64,000 nt of DNA from JAJCYK01 sp965212195 (GCA_965212195.1 CBDBUW010000002.1:248001-312000); one strand, 5' to 3'; numbered from the stretch's first letter, positions 8,929 to 17,807 are shown. Notes: generated from the letters alone by a model not told the origin. Numbers and translations are program-made.

Positions 8929-9450
8929 ATGGTAACATTGAATAAATGTCTTCCAGGCGATTTAAAGCTGTTACAGAATATCTGTACAAGCATATACCCC
9001 ATCTATTTCGGAGATCACTGGGAAGGGCCGGGGTTAGAATTATATCTGGAAGAACAATTTAGCACGGAGCGTATGACCCAAGATCTGGAGGATCCGAGAA
9101 TTGGATATTTCTTCATTTGTCTCCAGCATAAACCGGTAGGGTTTCTCAAAGTCAACTATGAAGCCCCTTTTGAAGGTTTTGATAGGGGCACTACCAGCGA
9201 ACTAGAGAAAATGTACATCTCACCGGAACACAAAGGCCGGGGTTTAGGTAAAATAGCCCTGGAAAGTCTGGTGGGAATACTAGCTCAAAAGGGGAAAAAG
9301 GTCTTGTTTCTCTGTGTTTTGGACTCCAACCCGGATGGTTTTCAGTTTTACCAAAAAATGGGTTTCGTGTTCCAACGGGCCGATGAACTTAAATACATCC
9401 ATTTTAAAAAAGAGCTTAGGGGGTTGAAATTTATGTACAAATCTATCTAA
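8929..9450 (+). CDS. GNAT family N-acetyltransferase
   Basis: About 173 residues, the full length of a single GNAT domain. Motif A, the acetyl-CoA loop, is clear: KMYISPEHKGRGLGKIALE around residues 94-112, followed by motif B (LDSNPDGFQFYQKMGF, about 127-142). ATG at 8929 is preferred over the GTG immediately before it. Substrate unknown; relatives acetylate amines, including protein N-termini, polyamines and antibiotics. No operon partner: 80-90 nt gaps on either side. Confidence 0.85.
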   Translation: MVTLNKCLPGDLKLLQNICTSIYPIYFGDHWEGPGLELYLEEQFSTERMTQDLEDPRIGYFFICLQHKPVGFLKVNYEAPFEGFDRGTTSELEKMYISPEHKGRGLGKIALESLVGILAQKGKKVLFLCVLDSNPDGFQFYQKMGFVFQRADELKYIHFKKELRGLKFMYKSI

Positions 9451-9536
9451 CCAAAGTGATCAAGGATGTTCAACAGTCTTCACGGCTTGCCAAATGATGA
9501 TTAATCCTTATTTTGCAGGGATGTCTTAAAAGCGCT

Positions 9537-10790
9537 ATGGGATTGGATCTCTTTCATTTCTTTGCGGCGATTCTGGTACTCTCGGCCGTTTTTTCCTTTG
9601 TAAATCAGAAAACCTTAAGATTACCTACCAGTTTAAGCTTAATGCTAGCGGGTCTGGTGATCTCCATTGTGATCCAGCTGATGCATTGGGTATCCCCGGC
9701 CGTTTCTGACTACATCACCCAAGAGATCGCCACTATCAATTTCTCCGAGTTTCTGCTGGAGATCCTTTTGAGTTTTTTACTGTTTGCCGGGGCTATGCAT
9801 ACAGACCTGGACCGGCTAGCCAAAGACCGCTGGCCCATTATTAGTTTTGCCACCATCGGGGTAATGTTATCCACTTTTATAACCGGTACCATAATCTACT
9901 ACACCTTGCAAGCATTCGGCATCTCCTTGGATTACATCTATTGCCTGCTATTCGGAGCATTGATCTCTCCCACAGACCCCATAGCCGTATTGAGTTTGCT
10001 AAAGAAGGCCAAGGTACCCAAGTCACTGGAGGTAAAGATTACTGGTGAATCCTTGTTCAACGATGGTGTGGGGGTGGTACTGTTTCTAACCATTTTTCAA
10101 ATTGCCAACCAGGGCCTGGACAATGTCAGCGGTTACCAAATAGGCAAATTATTGGCATTGGAGATATTCGGGGGGATCGGGCTGGGTCTTATAATTGGTT
10201 ACCTGGGCTGGAAACTCATGAAGGCCCTGGACCACTATCAAACGGAAGTCATCATATCACTGGCATTGGTTACCGGAGGTTATAGCCTGGCTAGCTTTCT
10301 TCATTTTTCAGGTCCTCTGGCCATGGTGGTGGCCGGACTGTGGATCGGCAATCATGCCAAAGAGACGGCTATGTCGGAAATCACTTTGGATTATGTTACC
10401 AAATTTTGGGAGATCACCGACGAGGTATTGAATGCCATTCTATTCGTGTTGATCGGATTGGAACTGGTCTTGATTTCCTTCAACCTTAACTATTTGATCA
10501 TAGGTGTGATCGCTGCCATAGTGGTGCTGGTAGTACGGTATTTTTCGCTGGCCGTCCCCTCCCACTTATTGGGCTTTAAAAAGACCTTTGCTCCTAATGC
10601 CTTACCCATTATGACCTGGGGAGGGCTGCGGGGTGGAATTTCTATTGCCCTGGCCTTATCGCTGCCGGCTTCAGGGGAAAAAGAACTGATAGTGGCCGTC
10701 ACCTATGTAGTTGTTCTTATTTCCTTATTGGTTCAGGGGTTGACGATCGAACGATTTATCAAACGCATGAACCGTACACCTGCCGTCTAA
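9537..10790 (+). CDS. CPA1 family Na+/H+ antiporter (NhaP-like)
   Basis: Inner-membrane sodium/proton exchanger of about 417 residues and 12 helices. The family motifs are present: ISPTDPIAV near 143-151, GESLFNDGVG with the paired Asn-Asp typical of electroneutral CPA1 exchangers near 170-179, and TWGGLRGGISIALALSLP near 355. I choose ATG 9537 (MGLDLFHFFAAIL) rather than the upstream TTG at 9513, because the helix begins right after it. It is 36 nt upstream of the RimB-like gene and may be cotranscribed with it. It is one of three unrelated proton antiporters in the window, as expected in a saline habitat. Confidence 0.92.
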   Translation: MGLDLFHFFAAILVLSAVFSFVNQKTLRLPTSLSLMLAGLVISIVIQLMHWVSPAVSDYITQEIATINFSEFLLEILLSFLLFAGAMHTDLDRLAKDRWPIISFATIGVMLSTFITGTIIYYTLQAFGISLDYIYCLLFGALISPTDPIAVLSLLKKAKVPKSLEVKITGESLFNDGVGVVLFLTIFQIANQGLDNVSGYQIGKLLALEIFGGIGLGLIIGYLGWKLMKALDHYQTEVIISLALVTGGYSLASFLHFSGPLAMVVAGLWIGNHAKETAMSEITLDYVTKFWEITDEVLNAILFVLIGLELVLISFNLNYLIIGVIAAIVVLVVRYFSLAVPSHLLGFKKTFAPNALPIMTWGGLRGGISIALALSLPASGEKELIVAVTYVVVLISLLVQGLTIERFIKRMNRTPAV

Positions 10791-10826
10791 ATGTTTATAT
10801 TATGGTTATTTTAAGAAGACCCCAAT

Positions 10827-11288
10827 ATGCCTAAGGCTTTAGTACGCACCACTATAGGTCATAACGATAAAATAGATCTCCCGGAAATGAAGTTAGATAA
10901 TATCGATGCTAAGATCGATACCGGGGCGGACAGCAGTTCCATACACTGCCATCACATAGAGATCATCAAACGGAAAGGCAAAAGGGTATTGCACTTCATT
11001 TTACTAGATCCCTCACACCCTGATTACAACAATCGTAGTTTTTACTTCGACCAGTTCAAACAGCGCAGTATAAAAAATTCCTTTGGAGACAGCGAGAAAA
11101 GATATATCATTAAGACCACAGTAGTGATCTTCGAAGAGGAGTACCACACGGAATTCTCCCTGAGTTACCGAGGTAACTTGACTTACCCTATACTGTTGGG
11201 TAAAAAATTCTTATACCGAAAATTTGTGGTGGATGTAGCCAAGACCAACCTTTCGTATCGACGCAAGACCCGGAAAAAGAAAAAATAA
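10827..11288 (+). CDS. RimB-like retropepsin-type protease (PF05618, 'ATP-dependent zinc protease')
   Basis: 153 residues covering one retropepsin-like domain. The active-site motif KIDTGADSSS sits at about 28-37, and a second hydrophobic strand YPILLGKKFL near 120 matches the fold. Homologues in Pseudomonas (RimB) act on the glutamate tail that RimK adds to ribosomal protein S6. Here the next gene, two bases downstream, encodes a RimK-type ligase, which supports the same pairing. The 'ATP-dependent zinc protease' name used for the family is historical and is not supported by any ATP or zinc motif here. The C-terminus is very basic. Confidence 0.85.
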   Translation: MPKALVRTTIGHNDKIDLPEMKLDNIDAKIDTGADSSSIHCHHIEIIKRKGKRVLHFILLDPSHPDYNNRSFYFDQFKQRSIKNSFGDSEKRYIIKTTVVIFEEEYHTEFSLSYRGNLTYPILLGKKFLYRKFVVDVAKTNLSYRRKTRKKKK

Positions 11289-11290
11289 CC

Positions 11291-12190
11291 ATGAAAATAG
11301 TAATCCTTTCTACCAGCACCCACCTGTATTCTACCCGGAGACTGGTAGAATCTGCACAGGCCAGAGGGCATCAGGTGGAGGTAGTGGATCACCTGAAATG
11401 CAACCTCATCACCGAGGAACAAAATCCCAGCGTGCACTATCAGGGAAGAGCTTTGGACGACACGGATGCAGTTATCCCCCGTATAGGGGCTTCTGTGACA
11501 TTCTACGGATCGGCCGTAATACGACAATTTGAGATGCGTCATATTTTCACGGCTGTTCAAAGCCAAGCACTGCTGAGATCACGGGATAAGCTTAGAAGTT
11601 TGCAGATATTGGCCAGAGCTGATCTGGGACTCCCCAAGACTGTATTTACCAATTACAGCCGGGAAGTCGATGAAATCATCGATGCTGTAGGCGGTGTCCC
11701 TCTGGTAGTGAAATTGCTGGAAGGAACCCAGGGATTGGGTGTAGTGTTGGTGGAAAACAAAAAAGCCGCTGCTTCAGTTATCGAAGCCTTTAATGGATTA
11801 AAAGCCCGCATTATCGTACAAGAATTTATCTCGGAAGCCCATGGGGCGGATATTCGCGCTTTGGTGGTGGACGGCGAAGTGGTGGGCTCCATGAAAAGAC
11901 AAGCCAAGGACGGAGAGTTCAGGTCCAATCTGCACCGAGGAGGTACCGCCGAGATCATCACCTTGTCAACTGAAGAAGAGACAGCAGCCATAAAAGCCGC
12001 AGAGTGCATGGGGTTGGGAGTAGCCGGTGTGGACATGTTGCAATCCAACCGGGGTCCTCTGATAATTGAGGTTAATTCCTCACCAGGACTAGAGGGGATC
12101 GAGGCCGCTACCGGTTCCGATATAGCCGCCAAGATCATTCAGTATTTGGAGCGGAATGCAGGAAAGAAAAACACCGTTGTAGATGCTTAG
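11291..12190 (+). CDS. rimK: RimK-type ATP-grasp ligase (ribosomal protein S6 glutamate ligase)
   Basis: 299 residues, the usual RimK length. The ATP-grasp elements appear in order: KLLEGTQGLGVVLVE (about 144-158), RALVVDGEVVGSMKRQAK (about 191-208) and the metal-binding IIEVNSSPGLEGIEAAT (about 258-274). The family adds glutamates to the C-terminus of ribosomal protein S6 and can alter translation. It is packed between a RimB-like protease (2-nt gap) and an AstE-like amidohydrolase (3-nt gap). A related ligase acting on another acceptor, such as a peptide or a cofactor, cannot be excluded because substrate residues were not examined. Confidence 0.92.
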   Translation: MKIVILSTSTHLYSTRRLVESAQARGHQVEVVDHLKCNLITEEQNPSVHYQGRALDDTDAVIPRIGASVTFYGSAVIRQFEMRHIFTAVQSQALLRSRDKLRSLQILARADLGLPKTVFTNYSREVDEIIDAVGGVPLVVKLLEGTQGLGVVLVENKKAAASVIEAFNGLKARIIVQEFISEAHGADIRALVVDGEVVGSMKRQAKDGEFRSNLHRGGTAEIITLSTEEETAAIKAAECMGLGVAGVDMLQSNRGPLIIEVNSSPGLEGIEAATGSDIAAKIIQYLERNAGKKNTVVDA

Positions 12191-12193
12191 CCT

Positions 12194-13123
12194 ATGAAGA
12201 TTGCCGGAAAAACCTTAGGAAAGGACAGCTTTAACCAACTAAGTCTGGACATTGCCAGACTTCCCTCCCGCACTAAAATTGATATTCCCATTTTTGTCCG
12301 CAGGGCTCCACATGACGGCCCTACCCTGCTACTAATGGCTGGATTACACGGCGATGAAATAAACGGGATCGAGATCCTGCGAACGGTATTGGATAAGCGC
12401 TGCTTCGACCCTGTGCAAGGTACTGTAGTCTGCATCCCCATAATCAATATATTTGGCTTCTTAAATTTCTCCCGGGCAGTACCTGACGGCAAAGATGTAA
12501 ACCGCTCATTTCCCGGTTCGAAACGAGGTTCACTAGCCAGCCGTGTGGCTTATCATTTGATGAATGAGGTACTTCCGGCAGTCGATTTTGGCATCGACTT
12601 TCACACCGGAGGCGCCAGCCGCTCCAATTATCCACAGGTAAGGTGTGTGCTGAATGACGAAAAGAATAAAATGCTGGCACAGGCGTTCAACGCCCCATTT
12701 ACCATTGACGCGCCTTTGATACCGAAGTCCTTACGACATTCCGCGCATGCACGTGGAAAGAACATTCTAGTCTATGAAGGAGGGGAATCCCTACGCTTCG
12801 ATGCTTTAGCCGTAAAGCATGGGGTCTTAGGGGTACAAAAGCTAATGGCCCAATTGGAAATGACAAAAAAAGCGCCTGCAAAGAAAGAAACTAACGTGGT
12901 GATACGCCAAAGAAAATGGGTAAGGGCCAAAAATGCCGGCCTTTTCCATTCCAGGGTTAAAAACGGGCAGATTGTGGTAAAAGGCCAGGAGATAGGATTC
13001 CTCACCGACCCATTTGCTGAATTCAAAACCCTGCTTAAAGCTCCAATGTCAGGACACGTGATCGGGCTCAATAACAATCCCGTGGTCAACCGCGGGGATG
13101 CTCTTTTGCATCTGGGGGCGTGA
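12194..13123 (+). CDS. Succinylglutamate desuccinylase/aspartoacylase (AstE/ASPA) family amidohydrolase
   Basis: 309 residues of the M14-like zinc carboxypeptidase fold. Zinc ligands are recognisable: His and Glu in GLHGDEINGIE (about 50-60) and His in GIDFHTGG (about 133-140). A C-terminal beta-rich domain (about 225-309) contains a biotinyl/lipoyl-like hammerhead stretch (PMSGHVIGLNNNPVVNRGD). The enzyme would release an acyl group from an amino acid or remove a C-terminal amino acid. Its place directly behind rimK suggests it acts on glutamate-containing tails or free products of that system. That link is inference; the linkage of these three gene families is seen in many bacteria. Confidence 0.87.
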   Translation: MKIAGKTLGKDSFNQLSLDIARLPSRTKIDIPIFVRRAPHDGPTLLLMAGLHGDEINGIEILRTVLDKRCFDPVQGTVVCIPIINIFGFLNFSRAVPDGKDVNRSFPGSKRGSLASRVAYHLMNEVLPAVDFGIDFHTGGASRSNYPQVRCVLNDEKNKMLAQAFNAPFTIDAPLIPKSLRHSAHARGKNILVYEGGESLRFDALAVKHGVLGVQKLMAQLEMTKKAPAKKETNVVIRQRKWVRAKNAGLFHSRVKNGQIVVKGQEIGFLTDPFAEFKTLLKAPMSGHVIGLNNNPVVNRGDALLHLGA

Positions 13124-13328
13124 AAGCCAAAATTTTAAGAATGAAACAAAACACTAACAACATCCAACTAAATGGTTAGGAATTTGTCGAATTTAAAGTT
13201 GATGTCCGCCGGTAATGGTTAATATTTTCCTACAAATCTCAACAAGTGACACCTTGCTATGGTAATTTAAATACGGGTGGTGGGGGGCGCCCCTGAATAA
13301 AATTATCAATCTGATCCACTAAATTTAA

Positions 13329-13667
13329 TCAAGATCGGATCCTTAGGAGCTTTAGGATGCCTTTGGCCAGTTTTTTCTCTTTTTCCCAGAAGAATTGAAA
13401 TTGGCCGAACAAAAACCCATAGCCCAATAGCAGCACCTGGTAAAGTGGGAAAACCAATACCAGGTAGCTCACGGTTTTTAGCCAACCACTGGCGTCCTGG
13501 ATACCTAGGGCCTGAAAGATCAGGGGCCTGATAAACACCACGGTGAAACCGGTAGCGGCAAAGACAATTAAAATCACCACCACTTGCCACAGGCTCTTTA
13601 GGCCCCACTTTTCTTTCATGCGCTCCAAAAAGGACTTTTTGGTTTTCTGCGGACTTTGCTCTTTCAT
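13329..13667 (-). CDS. Small membrane protein, DUF6787-like
   Basis: 112 residues: a basic N-terminal tail, two membrane helices (about 28-52 and 65-88) with RPLIF between them, then FQFFWEKEKKLAKGI. This combination matches a small family found widely in Flavobacteriia, often annotated DUF6787. Role unknown. It is the last gene of a three-gene minus-strand set with gpmI and a lipoprotein, 10 nt behind the latter. The 205-bp gap to the AstE-like gene holds nothing I can name. Confidence 0.75.
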   Translation of the reverse strand: MKEQSPQKTKKSFLERMKEKWGLKSLWQVVVILIVFAATGFTVVFIRPLIFQALGIQDASGWLKTVSYLVLVFPLYQVLLLGYGFLFGQFQFFWEKEKKLAKGILKLLRIRS

Positions 13668-13677
13668 AAATGAATTT

Positions 13678-14274
13678 TCAATAGTGCAACTTAGCCATTA
13701 CCTGGTAATGTACGGTATCTTTAAAAACTAATTTGTGATAACCCGCCACGCTATAACCTTTAAGCAAATAACCATTTCCGGATTTTTCAAGGTCCATTCG
13801 CACAAAACGTTTGCTGCTGTAGAGGACATTTTTCTCCCGGTAATCCGACTCCCAAGAGGTGATTTTTCCTTCACTATCGTAGTGCACTTTCATTGATTGC
13901 ACCCCAAGTTGCTTGGGATCTCGCAGCTGGTACAGGTCAAATCGGTTACCTGCCTCATCAGTTCCCTTACGGGTGGTATAGGCATCGCGCAACACCGGCT
14001 TGTTGATGTCATGGTCTCTAAAAACGATGAATTCATGGGCCCAGAAAGCGCTGTCCTTAGTGGATTCGGAATTCATGGTTTCATCTCTGTCATCCATGGA
14101 GAGGTCTTTCTCCAGGTCACAGGGGAGATCTTTAAGCTTTGCTATTTGCTGCTCAATAAAGCCATTCACATCAAAGTAAACCAAGTCGGTTTCCCCTCTC
14201 TCCTGCTGGCACGACAGGCCCAGTAATAAGCCACAAATGATTAGCTTGTTATAAGCCCATTTTAAAGCAAGCAT
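13678..14274 (-). CDS. Hypothetical lipoprotein
   Basis: 198 residues. The N-terminus has a hydrophobic helix ending in LLLGLSCQQ, a lipobox-like site with Cys22, so the protein is probably lipid-anchored in the periplasm or outer membrane. The mature part is beta-rich and polar with no motif I recognise. Its start overlaps the gpmI end by 13 nt, showing translational coupling to a glycolysis gene even though no functional link is obvious. An alternative reading is a non-cleaved membrane anchor, since the -3 position (Gly) is not ideal for a lipobox. Confidence 0.78.
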   Translation of the reverse strand: MLALKWAYNKLIICGLLLGLSCQQERGETDLVYFDVNGFIEQQIAKLKDLPCDLEKDLSMDDRDETMNSESTKDSAFWAHEFIVFRDHDINKPVLRDAYTTRKGTDEAGNRFDLYQLRDPKQLGVQSMKVHYDSEGKITSWESDYREKNVLYSSKRFVRMDLEKSGNGYLLKGYSVAGYHKLVFKDTVHYQVMAKLHY

Positions 14275-15782
14275 TCCCCGGTCATTTCTTGTGGCACATC
14301 AATACCCATTAATGTTAGGATGGTAGGTGCCAGATCACCTAGTTTACCGTCCCTAATAGGTTTACGATATTCATTATCCATCAAAATGCAAGGCACCAAA
14401 TTAGTGGTGTGCGCAGTATTGGGTGTGCCGTCCTCATTGATCATGTAGTCGGAATTCCCATGATCAGCAATGATCAATATGGCATAATCGCTTTTGAGTG
14501 CTGCCTCTGCTACTCTTTGAGCACATTGGTCCACCGTTTCACAAGCTTTAACTGCTGCCTCAAAAATACCGGTGTGGCCTACCATATCCGGATTGGCAAA
14601 ATTCAAACAAACAAAGTCTGCGGTTTTTTGCTGAAGTTTAGGAATAATAGCTTCGGTTATGTCCTCAGCACTCATTTCAGGCTGCAGGTCGTAGGTGGCT
14701 ACTTTTGGCGAGGGGCAAAGAATCCGCTCCTCCCCCGCAAATGGCTCTTCTCTCCCACCGGAAAAGAAAAAAGTAACATGTGGATATTTTTCTGTTTCGG
14801 CAATACGGATTTGGGTGGCGCCAATTTTGCCCAGCACTTCACCCAAAGTATTTTCTAAGTTATCCTTTTCGAACAACACCTTCACACCCTTAAAGGTCTG
14901 GTCATAGTTAGTAAAGGTGAGATAATTAAGGTTCAACGTGGACATGCCATGGTCCGGTAGATCCTTTTGTGTCAGCACCTGGGTGATTTGCCTACCCCGG
15001 TCGGTCCTAAAATTAAAACAGATAACAGTGTCACCATTTTCTATAGTAGCAACCGGCTCACCCCTATCATTGGTTGCCACCAGCGGCTCTAGGAACTCAT
15101 CGGTAATTCCTGCCTCGTATGATCGACCAATACCTTCCGTCAGGTGAGCTACTCTCTCGCCTGCGCCATGCACCAATAAGTCGTAAGCCCGCTTAACCCG
15201 TTCCCACCTCTGATCGCGATCCATGGCGTAATACCGGCCAATCACTGAGGCCAATTTCCCGCCTTTTTCTCTTAGGAACTTCTCCAGATCAGTGATGAAT
15301 TTAATTCCACTTTGGGGGTCGCAATCGCGGCCATCCGTAAAAGCGTGAACGAAAAGATTTTCTGCCAATCCTTGTTCTTGAGCCGCTTGGCAAATTCCTT
15401 TTAAATGATCAATATGAGAATGAACTCCACCATCCGAAACCAGGCCAATCAAGTGGAGGTTTTTACCAGACTTTTTGACATAATCAAAGGCGGATTGCAA
15501 TGTAGGATTACCAGCAAGGGTACCATCTTCAACTGCTTTGTTTATTTTCACCAAATCCTGATAAACAATTCTGCCGGCCCCAATATTCATGTGGCCCACC
15601 TCTGAATTTCCCATCTGGCCCTGGGGGAGTCCTACAGCTAAACCACTAGCATTCAATCTACTATGTGGATATTTGGACCAAGCATCATCCATAAATGGTG
15701 TATCTGCATGGTTTATGGCTGAAACCTCCGGATCTTTGCCCAGTCCCCAACCGTCCAGTATCATCAACAAAACTCGTTTCAT
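14262..15782 (-). CDS. gpmI: 2,3-bisphosphoglycerate-independent phosphoglycerate mutase
   Basis: Glycolytic and gluconeogenic interconversion of 3- and 2-phosphoglycerate, Mn-dependent, cytoplasmic. 506 residues, standard length. The N-terminal metal site is LMILDGWGLG (Asp10), and the phosphoserine loop is QMGNSEVGHMNIGAG with catalytic Ser60. Further alkaline-phosphatase-fold ligands appear in GLVSDGGVHSHIDHLKG and IIADHGNSDYM. A TATATTTG box at 15788-15795 (minus strand) lies just upstream. First gene of a three-gene minus-strand operon. Confidence 0.97.
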   Translation of the reverse strand: MKRVLLMILDGWGLGKDPEVSAINHADTPFMDDAWSKYPHSRLNASGLAVGLPQGQMGNSEVGHMNIGAGRIVYQDLVKINKAVEDGTLAGNPTLQSAFDYVKKSGKNLHLIGLVSDGGVHSHIDHLKGICQAAQEQGLAENLFVHAFTDGRDCDPQSGIKFITDLEKFLREKGGKLASVIGRYYAMDRDQRWERVKRAYDLLVHGAGERVAHLTEGIGRSYEAGITDEFLEPLVATNDRGEPVATIENGDTVICFNFRTDRGRQITQVLTQKDLPDHGMSTLNLNYLTFTNYDQTFKGVKVLFEKDNLENTLGEVLGKIGATQIRIAETEKYPHVTFFFSGGREEPFAGEERILCPSPKVATYDLQPEMSAEDITEAIIPKLQQKTADFVCLNFANPDMVGHTGIFEAAVKACETVDQCAQRVAEAALKSDYAILIIADHGNSDYMINEDGTPNTAHTTNLVPCILMDNEYRKPIRDGKLGDLAPTILTLMGIDVPQEMTGECLL

Positions 15783-15787
15783 AGCTG

Positions 15788-15795
15788 CAAATATA
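15788..15795 (-). promoter_or_regulatory. Possible -7 box for gpmI
   Basis: Reads TATATTTG on the minus strand, an exact match to the Bacteroidota -7 consensus TAnnTTTG. It is only 5 nt before the gpmI start, which would make the message nearly leaderless, and no clear -33 TTTG is seen at the right spacing. Confidence 0.35.
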
Positions 15796-15888
15796 AATAT
15801 TCAAAGCCTAGGTTTGTAACTGATATTAGATTGTATTAATTTAAATTTGCAGTTAATCTAAACTAAAGAGGTTTGATCTTTTTTGGCA

Positions 15889-15896
15889 TAGTTTTG
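15889..15896 (+). promoter_or_regulatory. -7 promoter box upstream of the DUF4783 gene
   Basis: TAGTTTTG, an exact match to the Bacteroidota -7 consensus TAnnTTTG, 29 nt before the start codon at 15926, leaving a leader of about 20-25 nt. A TTTG lies 13 nt upstream (15872-15875), shorter than the usual spacing of about 19 nt to the -33 element. Confidence 0.5.
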
Positions 15897-15925
15897 GAGA
15901 TATGCATGGTGAAATTAGTTGAATT

Positions 15926-16336
15926 ATGCTCAAGAATAAGATATTAACGTATTTTTCACTCTTAATATTTGGTTGCTTTTTAGCCACAAGCACGCCTGTG
16001 GTGGCTCAAAGTGAAGTGATCAACAATGTAAGATCTGCCATTAAGGCAGGTAGCTCTAAGGAGTTGTCCAAGTACCTGAGTGAAATGGTATCTCTTAAAA
16101 TAGAGGGGGTCCAGTCCAACTATAGCAAAACCCAGGCAGAATATGTATTGAATGATTTCTTTGGCAAATACCGGCCCAGTGATTTTCAATATGTTCATCA
16201 GGGTGCTTCAGAAGGAGGACTGAAATACGCCATTGGCCGCTATAGCTATGAAGGTGGATCATTTAGAGTAGTGCTGCGATCCAAAAACCTGGAGGGCGGT
16301 TACAAAGTAAGCAGTCTTGATTTTACTAAAGAATAG
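15926..16336 (+). CDS. DUF4783 family exported protein
   Basis: 136 residues with a signal peptide (about 1-27, ending VVAQS) and a compact alpha+beta domain resembling the NTF2-like fold. The family occurs in Bacteroidota almost always directly before nadC, as here. Function is unknown. A strong terminator-like hairpin separates it from nadC. Its own promoter is probably the TAGTTTTG at 15889. Confidence 0.85.
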   Translation: MLKNKILTYFSLLIFGCFLATSTPVVAQSEVINNVRSAIKAGSSKELSKYLSEMVSLKIEGVQSNYSKTQAEYVLNDFFGKYRPSDFQYVHQGASEGGLKYAIGRYSYEGGSFRVVLRSKNLEGGYKVSSLDFTKE

Positions 16337-16357
16337 TATTAGAAAATTACCTGATAC

Positions 16358-16385
16358 AAAGGCTCAAGTTTGAGCCTTTTTTTAT
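16358..16385 (+). terminator. Intrinsic terminator between DUF4783 and nadC
   Basis: AAAGGCTCA and TGAGCCTTT form a 9-bp stem around AGTT, followed by a run of seven T. The hairpin ends 16 nt before the nadC ATG, so it sits in the nadC leader. Confidence 0.85.
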
Positions 16386-16395
16386 TTTAGCGGAA

Positions 16396-17265
16396 ATGAA
16401 TGAGCTGAAATACCTTACAGATGCTGCTTTGGATAACTTTATTCACACCGCCTTAATAGAGGACGTGGGCGACGGTGATCACAGCAGCCTGGCTTCTATT
16501 CCTGCAGAAACCCAAAATCGTGCGAAATTGATCATTAAAGACCAAGGCATTATTGCCGGATTGGAATTAGCACAAAGGATCTTCTATACCGTCGACCCAG
16601 AATTGCAGGTGCAATTATTATTGTCGGATGGTGAAGAGGTTGCACATGGCGACATTGGCCTGTATGTAGAAGGCAAGGCCCGTTCTATTCTTACTTCGGA
16701 AAGATTGGTACTAAACTGTCTACAGCGCATGAGTGGGATCGCTACCTATACTCATTCCCTCAAATCCCTGATCTCACATACCCCAGCACAGCTTTTGGAT
16801 ACCCGTAAGACCACCCCTAATTTTCGTTTACTGGAAAAGTGGGCAGTAGCCATAGGAGGGGGAACCAATCACCGCTTTGGATTGTACGATATGATCATGC
16901 TAAAAGACAACCATATTGATTACGCTGGAGGTATAGAGAAAGCCATCGCCGCCACACAAGACTACCTGAAATCCCATCATCTGGATCTTAAGATCGAAAT
17001 TGAAACCCGCAATCTACAGGAGGTCGGGAAAGTACTTGATGTGGGCGGGGTTCATCGTATTATGTTGGACAATATGAGTATTGAAGATATGACGGCAGCA
17101 GTACAGTTGATCGGGGGAAAATATCAAACGGAAGCCTCTGGCGGAATAAATGAAAATACTATAACCCAAGTGGCTTCCACGGGTGTAGATTTCATTTCAG
17201 TGGGAGCGTTGACCCACTCTGTTAAGAGTCTTGACATTAGCTTAAAAGCAGACCCCTCCAAATAG
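16396..17265 (+). CDS. nadC: Nicotinate-nucleotide pyrophosphorylase (quinolinate phosphoribosyltransferase)
   Basis: Makes nicotinate mononucleotide from quinolinate and PRPP in de novo NAD synthesis. 289 residues, normal length. Substrate-binding motifs are clear: LLDTRKTTPNFR (about 133-144), AIGGGTNHRFGLYD (about 153-166) and MLKDNHI (about 169-175), followed by the TIM-barrel ends IEIETRNLQEV and EASGGINENTI. No room for a promoter lies between the preceding terminator and the start, so expression should depend on readthrough or on a start inside the upstream gene. Confidence 0.97.
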   Translation: MNELKYLTDAALDNFIHTALIEDVGDGDHSSLASIPAETQNRAKLIIKDQGIIAGLELAQRIFYTVDPELQVQLLLSDGEEVAHGDIGLYVEGKARSILTSERLVLNCLQRMSGIATYTHSLKSLISHTPAQLLDTRKTTPNFRLLEKWAVAIGGGTNHRFGLYDMIMLKDNHIDYAGGIEKAIAATQDYLKSHHLDLKIEIETRNLQEVGKVLDVGGVHRIMLDNMSIEDMTAAVQLIGGKYQTEASGGINENTITQVASTGVDFISVGALTHSVKSLDISLKADPSK

Positions 17266-17332
17266 TTTTCTCAACTTTTCCGGACCATAGGTTTTTTACT
17301 ATATTTGGAGCCCAGTTTACTTCCGCAAGCGT

Positions 17333-17806
17333 ATGATCGTTAAGACAAAGAAATATAAACTCCCTACCGGTACCTATATAAGAATGGGGCTGATTAATAT
17401 TCTTAAGGAACAATGGTGGGTCTTCTTGATTTATTTGGCCCTTTGCGGCATGTATTTCGTACTTCCCTCTCACTGGTGGATTACCGGGGCCACTATCGCC
17501 CTGGTGCTTTATATGCTATTTTGGGTGATTCAATTTGCTGGAATACCCCAGCTTGAGCAGAACAAAGTTCTTTTTGAGAAACTTGGTTACGAAATCGACA
17601 GCCGCCAAATCATGGTAAAAGTAAGCAGTAAGCAAGGAATGCCCATTACCTGGGACATGATCAAACGAGCCACGGTGGCCAAAGATTATTTCCTGTTGGT
17701 GGTTTCCAAAGCGCAGTTGATCCACTTACCCTTTCGCATCTTCAACAACGAAAACCAGATAAAGTTTGTAGAGACCATCCTGCGACGTAAAGGCTTGGTA
17801 AAATAA
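17333..17806 (+). CDS. Hypothetical membrane protein, YcxB-like
   Basis: 157 residues with two membrane helices (about 27-45 and 50-68) and a C-terminal cytosolic domain of about 80 residues. The pattern of helices followed by a small beta domain (SSKQGMPITWDMIKRA) resembles the YcxB-like family. No catalytic motif. It lies 67 nt behind nadC and may be cotranscribed with it. It ends one base before the stop of the convergent MFS gene. Confidence 0.75.
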   Translation: MIVKTKKYKLPTGTYIRMGLINILKEQWWVFLIYLALCGMYFVLPSHWWITGATIALVLYMLFWVIQFAGIPQLEQNKVLFEKLGYEIDSRQIMVKVSSKQGMPITWDMIKRATVAKDYFLLVVSKAQLIHLPFRIFNNENQIKFVETILRRKGLVK

Positions 17807-17807
17807 G

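Noticed and set aside
11653..12138. 161-codon minus-strand frame inside rimK
   Set aside because: Lies entirely opposite a gene with complete ATP-grasp motifs; its product shows no domain.
13270..13300. GGGGCGCCCC palindrome after the AstE-like gene
   Set aside because: A hairpin would have only three or four pairs once a loop is allowed, and no T-run follows.
13678..16336. Prophage or integrated element near gpmI
   Set aside because: Housekeeping genes in ordinary flavobacterial order, no integrase, attachment repeats or tRNA.
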